From Sitta carolinensis (taxonomy: Eukaryota; Chordata; Aves; Passeriformes; Sittidae): DNA of 64,000 bases. The notes beneath the pieces were generated by a model. It was not told where the DNA came from and searched no databases. It saw only the letters and a list, made by a program, of their open reading frames with translations. Within the stretch, counting starts at the first letter, position 1. Each line of letters starts with the position of its first letter. The stretch lies in assembly GCA_032173965.1 (NCBI GenBank), contig CM063284.1, positions 138,297,625 through 138,361,624 on the forward strand, given 5' to 3'. Below are positions 24,793-38,428 of this stretch, in pieces. The position numbers and the translations under genes are program-made.

Positions 24793-24934
24793 CTGAGAAA
24801 GCTCAGCTGTTTACAGCATGGTGCCACTAACACCAAGGTTCAATCCCTGCATGGGCCCTTAAATCAAGAGTTGGACTCGATGATCATCATGGCTCTGTTC
24901 CAACTCAAGAGTATTCTTTGATTTGCTGTGATTA
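24793..24934 (+). mobile_element. TguSINE1-like tRNA-derived SINE, copy 1
   Basis: The 5' half resembles an isoleucine tRNA gene: an A-box-like AAGCTCAGCTG at 24799, a GGTGCCACTAACACCAAGG anticodon-arm region and a B-box-like GGTTCAATCCC from 24837. It passes into a CR1-like 3' half with GAGTTGGACTCGATGATC, a short TTCCAACTC motif and a degenerate ATTCTTTGATT end. A tRNA head with a CR1 tail is the design of TguSINE1, a passerine SINE mobilised by CR1 enzymes. It is not a functional tRNA gene: the A-box and stems are mutated. Confidence 0.85.
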
Positions 24935-25732
24935 GTATCTCTACAACTGCTGAGATTTAATTCTCCAGTCTCCTTTTTAATTACGTATAGAACATTAGAG
25001 AGTAGAGAGTACTACTCCACTCTAACTATATTTATTGATTAGGCTTGGTACATTACTGTTTTCATGAGTCAGTTCTTTTAGAAGTAGGATAGATAATACT
25101 TTATTTTCACTATTGGAGCATACTGATCTGTTAGAGGTTTGTTTCCTTCCTTCTGTGCATGGTTTTCTAAGTCTTTATTTCCAGTAACCACTCTGCATCT
25201 GTTCTGATATCAACATTATAATTTTAATGAAAATGTTTTTTATCAAGGCTAGTAATCTTAGATGCTCAACATGAAATATTTAATTGTCCCTGAAAAATCC
25301 AGTTCCTGCATCTCCAAAAGACCTGCAGCTTTATTAAAGCCTAAACCATTAAATACTGAAAATACCTGCAGTAATGCTTCTTCAAGTGCAGTCATAGCCA
25401 GATTGCCAGAAACAGTAACTATCTTGTTTTTCCTATTTTTCCAGTAATGGAAATGAAAATAATTATCTTGTAATTTATTCACAGAAAAGAAAACAGGTGG
25501 GAGAAAATCTAAATGTATCTTGACAAGAAGGTGTTGTGAAATAGCACTGGTAAGAACAATTTCTTCCTCAGATGTATTGGCTCCCCAGTGAACACCCAGT
25601 AGAGTACTGGCAGAAGAGCAGCTACCAAGTAATTCTAAAAGGACTAAATACTCTATGCAGAAGATGAAAACAGAAGACCCTTTGAGTTTCCCTTCTTACA
25701 GACATGATACCCAAAAGCTGGGAAATTATATT
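24935..25732. other. AT-rich sequence, no gene seen
   Basis: Overlapping open frames of 61 and 74 codons on opposite strands near 25258-25482 are unremarkable. No repeat recognised. Confidence 0.55.
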
Positions 25733-25823
25733 AAAAAAAAACAAACAAAAAACCAAAAACCAACCAAAAAAAAAAAAAAAACCCAAAAAAAGGAGAAACA
25801 AACAAAAAAATAAAAAACAAACT
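25733..25823. repeat. A-rich low-complexity tract (AAAC/AACC)
   Basis: About 90 bases of A broken by single or paired C, including a run of 16 A. The complement would be a T/G-rich tract. It may be a decayed retrotransposon tail, but no body could be recognised on either side. Confidence 0.85.
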
Positions 25824-28800
25824 GTTCGAATAACTTAGCATATGGAATAAAGAAAAAAGAGTCCAATCTGGATTTTAGAGTTTAGCCCCAGTTAACAGGA
25901 CAGGAAGAGCGTGTGCTGTAGTGCTGTGCTTGTGCTCACTTTAGTTCTTCAACCTTACTACAGCAGTACATTAGCAAATGCAGACAAAAGTGGGTGACAG
26001 TTTCTCAAATTAAAAGGTGTGAGGACTGTAAAATATATCATGGTTAGTTTCAGCTTCTCTTAGTCTCTATATTTGTTCATATGAACTAAAAGGAGTTGGA
26101 AAACCTGTATCTAAACCACAGGGATTCAGCCCTGGTAGACATTCACATTTGAATTGATGGACCCAGTCAAAACACACAGGCTTGTATTCAGAACCAGAAT
26201 GTATCTGAAGTAATTTTGAAAACCATGAAAATCACATCTAAATAGGATAATAATACAATGTGATGGCTATAATAAACTGCCCTGAGGTTCTGGGAATGTC
26301 CTGTTCAATTGGTCATGTAATGTCTCAGCCCAGGCTTCAGTACATGTTATTCCAATTAAAACATGAAAGAAAAAAGCTCTCACTCTTGAAATGCATGCAC
26401 CCACCCTGCTTTGGTGAAATGTAAGAAGCAGGAACAGCTTCCTGTAAGCTTTTACCTGTCAGAGTTCCTGCCATTGATACTGCCTTCTGCATGGCGAATA
26501 TCAATGATGAAGGATTTCTGCTAAATAATGTTCTAAAAGTACCCATCTTTCTGATGCAAGCTGGGACTTCTGCTTTATTTATGGGCTTAATTGCTTGTGT
26601 GCATTGCATGCTGCTAATCTCACTCTTCCAGAGAGACTGTGAAACAGTCAGCTTTAACAACCTCCTTCTTCCAAGACACTGTGACAACCTTCCCACCAGC
26701 ACATAAGGAAGTCTCTTACAGAACTTGGAAACACTCTGCTCCAAGCAGGATAAGTAGAGAGGTTTATGAGGTGTCTTCTGCATCTCCAAAGCCTTTGGAT
26801 GTGCATGTATTTCTATGTGAATTAAGTATTCTAGCTCGTTGGCAACCTATCTATCTGAACTGCCTGAAAACGAAATCGTCTTCCCTTTCCCTCTCCCCTA
26901 CTCCAGTTTGGCATGTACACGTAATGATTATATTCCCAAGAAATTCTTTAACTTGTCTGTAAAACATGATACTTATTTCATTTTAACAGGACATAATATT
27001 TCCATATTAAACTATCAATACAGATTATTACCATTATGTGCAGTAGTTAGCAATAAAACCACCACTTGGTATTGGGCTTTTGCAAACCCCTTGGCTTATT
27101 TTCCTTGTAAAAACAAATAAATGTACATCAGGATGTACATTTACAAAGAAATGTTACACAAAGAAAAGAAAGTATTCACAATTATTTTGCACATTGCTTA
27201 TGCTCATGCAATAACTGTACCAGCTAAAAAGGATTGGAAATACAGCACGTCTTAAAACTAAGGGTTCCCAGAGAGGATCCACTCCCTGGGGAAAATAAAG
27301 AAGGTTCTCTATAATTTCTCTCAATGTTACTTGGTTACTGCTGCTGCTGTTGGTGACAACAAACAGCAAAAAGCCTTATGGCTGTCTGAGAATCTCAAAG
27401 TACAATTTGCACGTGAACACTTTTCCTTCCCAGCACTCAGTCTTGCTCAGACTTGCTTTTCATACTTGTTTTACTCTTCTTGCAAAAATTCACCATGTTT
27501 TCAGGACACATCACAAAATACTTTATTCTGCAGTTAAATGTGGTCTTTCAGGTACTCTTACACCTACAAAGACAAAATTCGGTCACATATTTAGGCTTTG
27601 GCAGCAGCTACTTTTTTTTTGCCAAAATAGCATACAAATATTTGAATTCCACATTTATAGTAAAATTTCTCTTAGTTTCAGCACAATTTCTACTCTTTTT
27701 TGGAAGATCACCTTAATTTACTCCTTGTTCAAGTGTTCATAATATCAGAATTTTAATTAAATCCCCACGTTATAGCAAGCATGAACAATAAGAATAAACT
27801 CTGAATCTCACTAGCTGAAAATACACTTGAACAAAATTTCTGTTTCCTCATAATTTTTAGATAATCAAAATTATAAAGATTTCTAGAAATACATTGATAA
27901 AATTCAAATAAAGGAATCTGGACAGGAGCCTTATAAATCTTGTCTGTTGGGTTTTCCTACTTTCTTGGCAAACCTGTCTGCCAGACTGTTGTGTGTGATT
28001 TGAAATACCAGGGCCCCTGTGATCTCTGCTGGGGGCAGACCACTAGACAGACTGCCTTGGAGTAAGGATGCTATTCCCTTTCATCAATGCATCAAAGCTT
28101 CTGGCTTGGTTTTTTTTTTTTTTTCCCAATGTGAAATGCAATAATTTAAAATTCTTCCCCAAAGTATACTATCTTTATTTTACCCTGTTCTCTAAATGTG
28201 GTTGGGTAAGTATGATGGACGTTCAACAGATATCCCAAAGTTAAGGAAATGCTTAATTTGGGGCTACATATCTACAGGCTTTTTTACCTCATGTAGAACA
28301 GTATAATTGAAGCTAGTTTCTGTATGGTGGTAGGATCATTGGAATACAGGAAATAAAAGCTATTCTCATCACTTGGATTTCACAACTTTAGGTTAATACC
28401 GTCCATCAATCCTGCACATCAACATTCTTCCCAAAGGAGCACAACTATCATCAAGAATTAAATTATCTGAAAGGAGAGGATTCTTTTTAGATTTATTATA
28501 CACAGTGTAATACTCTCTACCAAGTCCTTGTTATCTGACACAGTGATTTTTTTTTCCTTTTTACACATTTTTTCTTATAAACCTAAGTCAGTTCAAACCC
28601 AGAGAAATTTCTTTTTAAATATTAATTTTTGAACAAGATCTCTTCTCAGAAAAAACCTGTCCTTTCATACTCATCCCACTATTTAGGTATATGTGCTACT
28701 CCTATTGACTTTAAGAGGATTTGAAGAATGTGCTTAAGAACTTTAGTAAGTAGGTATGAAACAGGCATGTGCCTAAGTCCTTTCAGGTGGGTCTTTAGCA

Positions 28801-31800
28801 ACCTTAGTGTGTAACACCAGAAAAATCACACAAAAGAAGAAACAGATATTTTGAATTTGAAAGCATTGAATGCTGCAAATCTTTAGCATCTCATATGCCA
28901 ACATTACTTTATTTTAATTAGCATAGATCACTGTTCCAAAATAATTATGAGATTATAAGTGTATCTCTCTGGTATGTACTTTAATATTCTGCCTATAAAG
29001 AAATCATAGCCATCATTTTACATATTTATCAGCATGGTACCTGATTTCTCTAATCATTATAGCCTTAGTTTTCAGAGAAATAAATAAGGCATAAATAAAT
29101 AAATAAATAATGACATCTGCTGCAAGTTGATAGGGTATGGACTCACTCAGAGTGGACTGTTGTATTTAACATTTCTGACAGCTTTCCTGATGTGAAGTCT
29201 TATAGGTTTAAGAAACTCACTGCAAGCAGATTGCTTTGAAATTTTACAGTTAAATAATTAGTTATGCATAAGAAAGCACGAAGCTAGTACATGAGGATGC
29301 TTTTCTTTCATGAATAATTTTGTAAGTTGCATTTTGATGATTAATAAAACTTTCATATTTATGTAAAAAGGGAAAAGAAAAACAATACAGTGAAAAATGT
29401 TTATTCTTGTTTCTAACATTAGCTGTCATCATTATTCTGAATATAATAGGATCTCATAGCTCCAAGTTACTATTAAAATGGTAACATTTTTTATATGGAA
29501 AAATGTAAAAATATTTGCTGTAAGAAATTTAGTTTAATACAAAAAATTATATTAATTTCTTCTGAATATATTGCAAACAGTATAATTTCTGTGCATCACG
29601 TTAAAGGAAAATAAGCAATATTAGTCCACTAAGAGGAACTGCACTGTAGATCGGGAATAATTCAATCACATTTCTTGATTAGCAGTGGTGTAAAGTTTTT
29701 ACAAGGGAGAGGTGAATCAGGTCTTTATACATGTTTTTCACTTATACCATGACACAGTCTACCAGAGGCATATAAAGGACTCATGAAACCAGGAAGCAAC
29801 CCGAAGCTATTTCTATGGAAACAAGCTCTGGCTGCAGGGAAAGCAGTAAATCAATCTCCTTCATGTTGTGTTTGAGACATGTTTGGATGTTTCTAACACT
29901 TGGCTGCCGGGTTACCTAACCAGCTAGCTCTCAGGATTTAGTGCTACTGACTGAATTCCTTGCTCACCTTATGGACAATGCTAGTTTTGACTTAGAAAAT
30001 CAGGCAGGCATGATTTTTTTTCTTACTTTTAACTGCAGAAATAGTGTCTATTGACTTTTGCTATGTTGTTACATATTATATACATTTTTCTTTTCTAAAA
30101 CCAAACCCTCAAGGAAAAAAAAAAAAAAAGAAGACACAAAAACCCCAAAAGCCCTCACAACAACAACAAAACTCCACTTGGTGTTAAATAGAGCTAGTGT
30201 AATCAAAGTAAAGCTGATCTCCCCTTTTACCCCAAGCCCCAGAATGAAGCCATCATCAAATTGCTGTTAGTGAGTGTAGGCTGTAGAGGGCAATGTCCCT
30301 CAGCAAAGCAGTTTGCTTCCCAGAGAGGAGTCTAGTCCATCTTTTAAGTGCATATTACTTTTTCCTGAGTTGTCAGTTGTTTGTAGTGGGAAGAATCGGA
30401 TCTTACTCACATTCAAGTGATTAGGGGAACACTGGAAAAGCAATCTACATGTTTTGGTGAATAGCAAGCTTCCCACAACATTTTAAACAAAATTAAAAGT
30501 TGTTATTTCATGATTTAAATAATAAATTAAAAAACTAAACGTTTGCTTTGGTTTTAACTGAAGAGCAGAAAATTCAGGATATCCAAAAGAATGCAGAACC
30601 AGGTAGGGATATAAATTCCCTTCTTCTTTGTGAAAGAAAAAAAAAGTTAACTCAGTTTTTCCTTGAAAACATCAGCCAGCTATATTGGAGAGTAAATGTT
30701 CAAGATTTAAGGAATATAAAGACTGCTTTTCTATTCAGTCTCTCTACAGATGAACAAGGTTGGAAAAGCTCCATGCAATATTGCCAACCACAAGTCTTCA
30801 GAAAACATGAAGCCAGTCTCTCCAAATTGTATGACCAGCTTTTAAACCAAAAATTCTTCACTTAGGAATAAATAATGTACTTTCCTTATTGGTTAAGTTA
30901 TTTGGGTCTGATACCCCCATCTCTGAACAAGAAGTCTTTTGTTAAGAAATGGAAGCCAAACATGCCCACTGGACTGCAGGACTAGAAAGGAAGAAGAGTT
31001 AAATGTAAATTAATTAAGTAAAAGAAAGGAAATGGGGCTAGAAAGAGTAACAAAGTTCAATAAGGGAGAAAAGCGAAAGATTAAGATGTAAAAGGGACTG
31101 CAGTTTGTATGCTGTGTAACATGGTGCTTTGCCTACACTGCTTTAGGTCACAGAAAAAACCTCTTAAAAGTCATTCTGGTCTACTAAAAACAACATGTGG
31201 AACGCTGAGTTAATATATACACACAGTACAGCTCCATGCCGTCATTATCTGACTTAAAGACATATGAGCATAAATTGCCTATTTGGTGCATTAACACCAG
31301 AGTTTATTGGACAAGATACTGTCTACTTCCATCTGGAGCTCACAACAGTTTCAGTTAAGTACATGATGTTATGACTAACAAGTTTGAGTTCTCTTAATAT
31401 CTAATATCTGCTGCAAATGTTATGAGTGATTACTCTAAGAAAAGCATATGGAGTGAAAGGAAAAAAAGACATCAGTTTTATTAATTTTTGATTAATGGCA
31501 GAAAAAAATTGTCAAATGAAGAATAAAATCATGAGAAAGATCTTCAAGCTTTTTCATGTATAGTCAGGTATTCAGATATTCCAAAACCTCTGCCTAACTA
31601 TATTCTCAGATACTAATGCAGTATTCATATCCAAAATAACCAGCCTTTTTGGTATTTAGGATAACATAAATACACTGACTTAAGATTTCCCATCTCCTCC
31701 ACCTACTCCTCCTCCCTGAATGCTTTTAACACACACTGGATATTTTTTTTTCCATCAAACTCTCTTCTCAAGACTGTTCTCCTCTCTTCCCAGACATAAA

Positions 31801-33639
31801 TGAGGTGCTGGGCAATGTTCTGACGTCAATGTGGTAATTGCCCCAGGGGGGGAAATAGGAGTTTAAAATAGAAATAGAGACACAGACAGACACATTCATA
31901 TAGACACCTGTGGGTGCCAACAACACTGATAGACCCAGACTTCTGGGAATCTGTGGCAGACTTCAGATGCCACATTGCTCTCTTAGCTCTGTATGGCATT
32001 GTTCTCCCTCTGTCTTGGCAAAGATTGAGCTACAAAATTCAGGACTGGAATTGGACTTGGAGCTGCTCCAAAGTTTACCAAGATGCATGGGTATGGCTGA
32101 GGTCTATCTCTAACTACAACTGATTTTTTCTTTGAAGGCTTTTGCATATTATGCATGTACTCTTGCTTTCATTTATTATAAGACCAAAACTATTTACAGA
32201 TCTCTGGGTAAATGACAATCTAGTGTTTAATTTCTTCAACATCTCTGATGGAAAATCTGAAAAAGGAGCAGTACTACCACCAGCCACACAGAGTATTCTA
32301 GTCTGTCAGAGTTAAAAGAAACTTAAAGGCATAACATCTAAAAAAGAATCACCAGTGATAGTAGGCAAAGGTCTAGATTTATTTCTGTTCTCCATTTCTG
32401 TTTTAATTTACAACAAACATTAATTAAGACCAGAAAAGGTGCAGAGTAGCTAGCTAAAGAAATAAAAAATGGTTTGTGAGCAGATGCTAGAAAGTTTGGC
32501 TAGACAACAAAATTATTCTGAATGTCTGAGAAGGGACATACTGAGTGTTTCTGAAAGAATCACCATATTAACTATCAGATAATTAGTACAAAACAAATGG
32601 GAATTAATCGATAATTAATATATTTAGATTGGAAGTTGGAAGATTTTTTAATCATCTTTCAACAAAAGTTCTGGCATGTCCTTCTAAGAAAGAGAGGTTG
32701 TTGGGATATTTTTAAGGCAGCTTTAAAAATTCATGCCTGAAGTTAAAAACAACAACAACAACAAAAATAAGGTAGTTCTTTGGGCAACAAAAAAAAAAAA
32801 ATAGTTGTAACTCTTCATCAAAGAATGCTAAATATCAAAACCCATAAATAAGTTCAAAAGAAAACCAATAAATATTTTCAAGAGAAATCCACAAAATGTG
32901 TCTAAACTGATAAAAAACATGAAGCTGAAGAAGAAGAAAGCACACTGGGGAAGGATCACATATATATTTACCCTGATGTTGGTTTGCTCTCATGGCCTGG
33001 AGGTGATCTACAACATAGATATATGTTTTGAGAGAACTCTGTACCTTGAAGACTTTCTACATAAATTATACCTCTGTTTTTAATACAATCCCAGCAGAGC
33101 TGAAGACCTAACTATATTCAAGTTATTTGTTACTCTAAGAAAGAAGTAGAGGGAGGACCAGGAGATCAGCTGCAGTTTTTTCGTGTGCAACTCCACAGCC
33201 TGTTGGTACTTGGGTTCCTAATGTCTTTATCATCAGGCCAGTGTGTTCTGCTCATCTTGGCTCATCTCCAAAGAAACTTTTTGCTCCAAAATTAATAAAT
33301 TTTTTTTTTCTTAAACACTGCCAGGCACTAGATGTTTCTTGAGAGTACATCAGTCTTTAAAAATTAGATACAGTGTCCTCCTTAATCAGGAAGCAGACAA
33401 CCTGAAAAGAGGCCTTAAATATTTTGTGGTCGTACTCTTGCAAAGACTTTGGCTTGGTGAAGAGACCAGGAATGTCCATGCTGGACACAGCTGTTCCTTC
33501 CAACAGACCCAAGTCAGGACACTGATGAGCCCATCAACCAAGCTGGTCTTGTCTCTGCAGAAACATCCAAGAAAGAGCATAGCATGTCTAGACAGTGACA
33601 AGTGGGGAAAAATGTATGAAAAATAGCTCTGTGAACAAC
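25824..33639. other. AT-rich unique sequence, no gene seen
   Basis: About 7.8 kb. The longest open frame (150 codons, minus, 26337-26789) overlaps plus-strand frames of 71 and 107 codons and has no recognisable motif, so it is treated as chance. Simple repeats seen: a T run near 28109-28124, AAAT units near 29090-29110, an A-rich patch near 30112-30175, a CAA repeat at 32747-32766 and an A run near 32790-32801. The segment 33340-33640 is somewhat GC-richer and may belong to the following LTR. Confidence 0.55.
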
Positions 33640-34184
33640 AAGATCAGAGAAGGAGATTCCCCTGTAGCCCTCAGAGCACCCGATGTTGGAGCATATGGTC
33701 ATGTCCTGAAGAAACTGCAGCCCACAGAGTGCCCACATAGAAGCAGACTTCTGGCAGAAGCTCTGGCCCACAGAAGATCCATGCTGGAGCAGAGGAAAAG
33801 TATGAGGAAAAAGGAGAGATAGAAGAATTATGAATAAAACACCTATTCCTCAACCTTTCTTCGTATGCCTGCCTGGATAGTGTGGTGGTAAAGGAAATGG
33901 CAGAGAAGGAGTAAACATGAGCCCAGACCAAAAATAAACAGAAAAGTGGAGGGAGAGGTGCAAGTCCAATTTGTCTTTGTTTCTTACTACACAGGTCTAC
34001 TTTATTAGGCAGAAAGTTAATTTTCCTCAGGTTGCATCTTCTTTGCCCACAACAGTGCTGGGTAAGTGATCTCTTTATCTTGACCCACAAGCTTTTTCAT
34101 CTTCTTTTATCTATTGAACTATTGAAAAAAGCAAGTGACAGAGCAAGCAGGGGTCTAGAAACTAGCAGAGGTCAAACCACCTCA
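33640..34184 (+). mobile_element. ERVL-like LTR, degraded, probably solo
   Basis: Sequence in the style of avian ERVL-type LTRs. It has repeated CTGCAGCCCACAGAGTGCCC- and CCATGCTGGAGCAGAGG-like modules, then a block running from GTTAATTTTCCTCAGG through TTTGCCCACAAC to GTAAGTGATCTCTTTATCTT and GACCCACAAGC, and a GGTCAAACCAC end near 34180. The same block order is seen in the LTR at 59832-60880. The 5' boundary is unclear and could lie up to 250 bases upstream. Short open frames on both strands across it are shadows. Confidence 0.7.
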
Positions 34185-37100
34185 TCATCAAGGCCAGTTC
34201 TTGTCAAATATACTGAAAAAATTGCTTCCAAACAACTTGAAAGAAAATTTTGGGAAACAGGGTTAATTATTAAATCATCTTTGAAGAAAATGTTTCTCAA
34301 AAGTTTTTAATTTCACATTTTTTCTTTTGTTTTAGCTATAGCAAACTTAAAAAAGGGGAGATTAAACAAAAACACCAAAATCCCCGTATTTTTTCATGTA
34401 AACCCCCCTATTTTTAGGAAACTCTCGTTCTTGCAATTTAATTAATATTGTGCTTCCATTGTGTTTTTTGCAGCCTTGTGAGAAGCATTTCTTTTCCATA
34501 TCATATACAAAACCTCAAGTTCTTGGAGTCAGTCTGGGTATCTCATGATAATTACAAAACCCATATCACCATTATGGACAGAAATCTTTGGAGTAGGGAT
34601 TTTGACTTTTAAACCTCATATTGACCACCAGCTGCTGTCCTCGCTAGCAGAGGCACTAGACACGCACTGCAGGAATTTGTGCATCTGCCAAAAGCATGGA
34701 CACAAGAAAAATATGTTATAGCTGCTGTACAGAATCAGAGGACTGTGAAGCAACAGTCCAAAGTAAAATTTGGAAGATGAAGGGACAGCAGTTGGCTTCC
34801 CTTGCAATTTCCCTCTTTGCTCATGTAGTTAAAGAATTAGTATTAGTAAGCATCAGCATAATATGTCTTCCTTGATATGAGCTAAAGAGATAAATCTTTA
34901 TATCGGTTGTGGGACCTTGAATTAGCCACAGTTTTTTGTCACAGAAATAGCTGAAGACCTCTAAATATCTAATGCTATTGATTATGAGAGTACAGTACAG
35001 ATATTTAATTTTGGGGATGGATTAATATATAGGTGTTGTCAACAAGGGCTTCCCAGGAATCCTTGCTAAGACAGTCATCCTCTCTCACAGTCTACCACAT
35101 TTCTATAATTTCCAAAATTTAAACAAATCACACTCAGCCTCCTCTGGGCTTATAGATAAAGATGTGTTTTTCTGTTCTTTTGGAAATCTGACTGTCTTGC
35201 TGATAGGAGGTTTCCATCTGCCCCTGTGTTGCGAGTTTGTCATTTTCCTCCCTCCTTGCCTTCCTCATACAAAAGACCAGGCACTGCCTTATCCCAGCTC
35301 TCCTTGCCCAGTAACTGGAGATGCAGCAATCTCCCTTTCCTCCTAGGGGAGTTTCCTCTCAGTTTGGTGTTTTCGCTTCAGTAGCATCCAAGGCAAACTG
35401 GCAGCCTTCATCTCTGCTGCCCACAAACATCCTACTAACTGAATGTAACATTCTGCAAACTGAACAGACAAAGTGGTAATACCATTCATCAGCCATAACA
35501 TCACACCTTATTTGTTTGAAAATCCCAAACAGACACATCTTTCAAGACACTATTTCTTTGTATGCACTCATATAGAGGTCTTCAGTGCTGCGTTCAAAAG
35601 CATGAGTTATTGGCTCAACGTGTAATCCCACAGTTTGCAGCTCAGGTTCCCTTTTCTAAAAGGCAGCTGTCTGGTGGCGCTCTAATTCACATTGTTTGAG
35701 TGAGTTCCATTTTGTAATACCAGGAGTCCTGTATATGCTCTTCTCCCCATTCCTTTTCCTTCTACCTCTAATTCTAACAGTGGTTTTCCACTAACTTTGT
35801 ATATCATGATTCTGCACATCCTTGCAGACTGTGTGTACAAGAGTAAGTGTCCATAATCTTGTTACACAAGGATGTGTGTACTCTTGCGAAAACATCTCCT
35901 ATGTGTGGCACAGTAAAATTATAGCCTGTTTTTTGAGACAATGAGAAGTATGACAAAAAAAGTGCTTTCCAGAATGAAGTCTTCCTCTTTATTTGTCTAT
36001 ATTTGCAGTGACTTTATGGAGCACTATTGGTTAATGCCAGTGAAACAGTTGTCAGCAATTTACGATGAAAGGAAATCAGAGTTTTGGATGATTAGAGGTA
36101 GGGTTTCAAATTCCTTGGTTGTTTTATTTTTCTTCAAACGGATTGTTTTTCTGTTTCAGAAGACAAGAAATAGTATTTACAATTAGGTAACTCAAGAAAC
36201 ACAATTCACAGTTGTTTTATCTCAACTACCAGAGGAAAAAATAATGTCATTCCTTGTTACTTTTAATACATATTTTCCATGGGAGTGAAATCCATCACAA
36301 TGCTATTATAGCGAAATGAAGGAATGCGCTTATCATCCTAGAGAAGGATTTGAATGTGCTACACAAAAAATTATTCTGTCATTTAAATATTATAACTTTA
36401 CTATTATTTGAAAGAAGGATACAGCAGATGGACAGATTCAGTATGAGACAGTGTTGGTCAACATGCTAGAAAATTATTTTTTTGGCGTCTGCATTGTCAG
36501 AAAGGATTTTTAGGTAGACATGACTGAAAAATAAAGTCTTTAAGTATACTTTTAAATAGGGCCATTAGATTTATTTGTATTCATCTGATATGAATCTGAT
36601 AGACCATACAAAAATGCCTGAATAAAGCATTTACTAATCCTATTAGGAAATGAGAGATGAATTATTAAATTCAAAGGTATTCTCATTACCAAGAGGAAAC
36701 ATGCTCTGACAGAAAAAATTCCATACATGTCCTAGAGGTGGTCAAGCTAAGATGTTGTTCCTGTGTGCCATTTGCTAGTATTTAAATGGATTATGGATTG
36801 ATTCTTAGCCTGGGGAACAAAAAAGAAAAAAGCATTAATGTTAATGAAGACAAAAAACAAATTTCAATCTGCTGACATTGTTGCTTAATAGCATGTTCAG
36901 GATAATGAAGAGTTCTTTCTTGACATTGCAGTCTGTTATTGTGTATAAATTCAAATTTATTTTGACTAAGCATTTAAAGAACATATATCAAGATGTTTAG
37001 TACAATAAATATTGATAAGCAGGGTGGTGATTTGATTTATTATTTTTTAATTGGAAATAATGGACTAAGGAGTCATCTAAAATGATGATACTTACCACAA

Positions 37101-37380
37101 TGTATTTAGGAATTCTGTGAAAAAAACAATAATTTATCTTTGTGGCTTTCCTTTAACTTGTTATAAAATTTTCCTTTTGATTACCTTCTCAAATGTTTCC
37201 TAAACCAATGTTTGTACTGACCTTAAGAGATATTTGAATAAATTTCTTCATTTTCAGGTCTTCCACGTGAAAGTTAGTGACACACTGTTGCCTGTAGAAT
37301 TCAAGCTATTTTCTTTTTCTTACTTAATAGGATATCAGTAGCATCAAGGCTGCAACTGGAATTTTTTATACTGTATTATA
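34185..37380. other. AT-rich unique sequence, no gene seen
   Basis: About 3.2 kb with only short frames. The part at 35160-35460 is somewhat more GC-rich but shows no recognisable exon or repeat. Confidence 0.55.
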
Positions 37381-37514
37381 TATGTTAGCTCAGTTGATTA
37401 GAGCCTGGAGCCAATAACACCAAGGTTGAAGGTCCAGTCCCCATATGGGACATTCCCTTAAGAGCTGAACTTGATGATCCCTGTGGGGTCCCATACAATT
37501 CAAAATATTCTGTA
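37381..37514 (+). mobile_element. TguSINE1-like tRNA-derived SINE, copy 2
   Basis: Second SINE copy in the same orientation as copy 1. The tRNA-like head has a near-perfect A box (TTAGCTCAGTTGATTAGAG), a CCAATAACACCAAGG anticodon region and a worn B box (GGTCCAGTCCC at 37431). The CR1-like tail holds CTTGATGATCCCTGTGGG, then CAATTCAAAATATTCTGT. Compared with copy 1 the A box is better kept and the B box worse, so the two copies decayed independently. No target duplication is clear. Confidence 0.87.
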
Positions 37515-38358
37515 AAACATGCTATAGACAATTTTATTTTAAATTTATAATTTTATTACATCAAGGTACTGTTTGATGTTCTTGGTTAAAGTGACAGAAA
37601 AAATTAAATTATTAGTGACATGGTTAAAATACATTGTGTAATTCAGTTACTGGGTGTTTTCTTAAGATTCCCTCAGAATACTTCACATGTACATTTTTTT
37701 AACCCTCTTGGTCTTCCTCAGGGTTCAGTGTGTTATTCTGATGCACAGTATTATTTATTTTTAGCCTATTTAAGTATCTTTTGTTTGAAAGAGTCAGAAC
37801 TTTCTATATGCATGCTTGATACATGATATAATCAGTTTTATTTGTTCCAGTCTTACTTGGTTCATTGCGAGTAGATGCTTCACTATCTCTGTTTCCTGCC
37901 AGTTACAAAGGCCAATACTTCTTTCATGACCTCATGGAAACATTTTCTATTTTCAAAGCAGTTGATGAAAGACCTTCCCATGATGGCCTTTCACACCAGT
38001 TGGTCTGTCAAAATATGCCCACTATTTTTAGGAGAAGATGACAGATTTCATCCTACTGTGCAGGAGATGATTTGTTTAGCTATTTACTTGCAATGAAAAA
38101 TCATCATCTACTGTTGTGAAGTAGACATTAGATTATGGGCTGATAAAACATAGACACAGGATAATAAACATTCACTTTCTCCCTGTTATAATGTCTTGGA
38201 AACCTCTGGAAAAGTTATTTGGACAATAAATACAATAATTTTGTTAAGATTAACTTTCAAGCAATAAATACTAAAAGGTTACCCACATTCAAAAATCACT
38301 CCTAAAATTAAAACAATATGTATACTTACACATCCACAATCTAAGGCATGAACTGAAA

Positions 38359-38361
<3 letters not shown>
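37515..38361. other. AT-rich sequence, no feature seen
   Basis: No gene, LTR or LINE recognised. Confidence 0.6.
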
Positions 38362-38427
<66 letters not shown>

Positions 38428-38428
38428 G
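38362..38428. repeat. (TA)n dinucleotide microsatellite
   Basis: About 65 bases of nearly pure alternating TA, broken by TT steps near 38391 and 38425. It is self-complementary and could extrude as a cruciform. Length is likely to vary between individuals. The alternating Ile/Tyr codons in the minus-strand frame across it are an artefact. Confidence 0.97.

Noticed and set aside
24793..24866. tRNA-Ile gene
   Set aside because: The A box and stems are mutated and the tRNA-like part runs directly into a CR1-like tail, so it is the head of a SINE.
26337..26789. 150-codon minus-strand open frame
   Set aside because: No motif or family is recognisable, and it overlaps open frames on the other strand. 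No splice or promoter context could be supported. It would need RNA evidence or conservation to be reconsidered.
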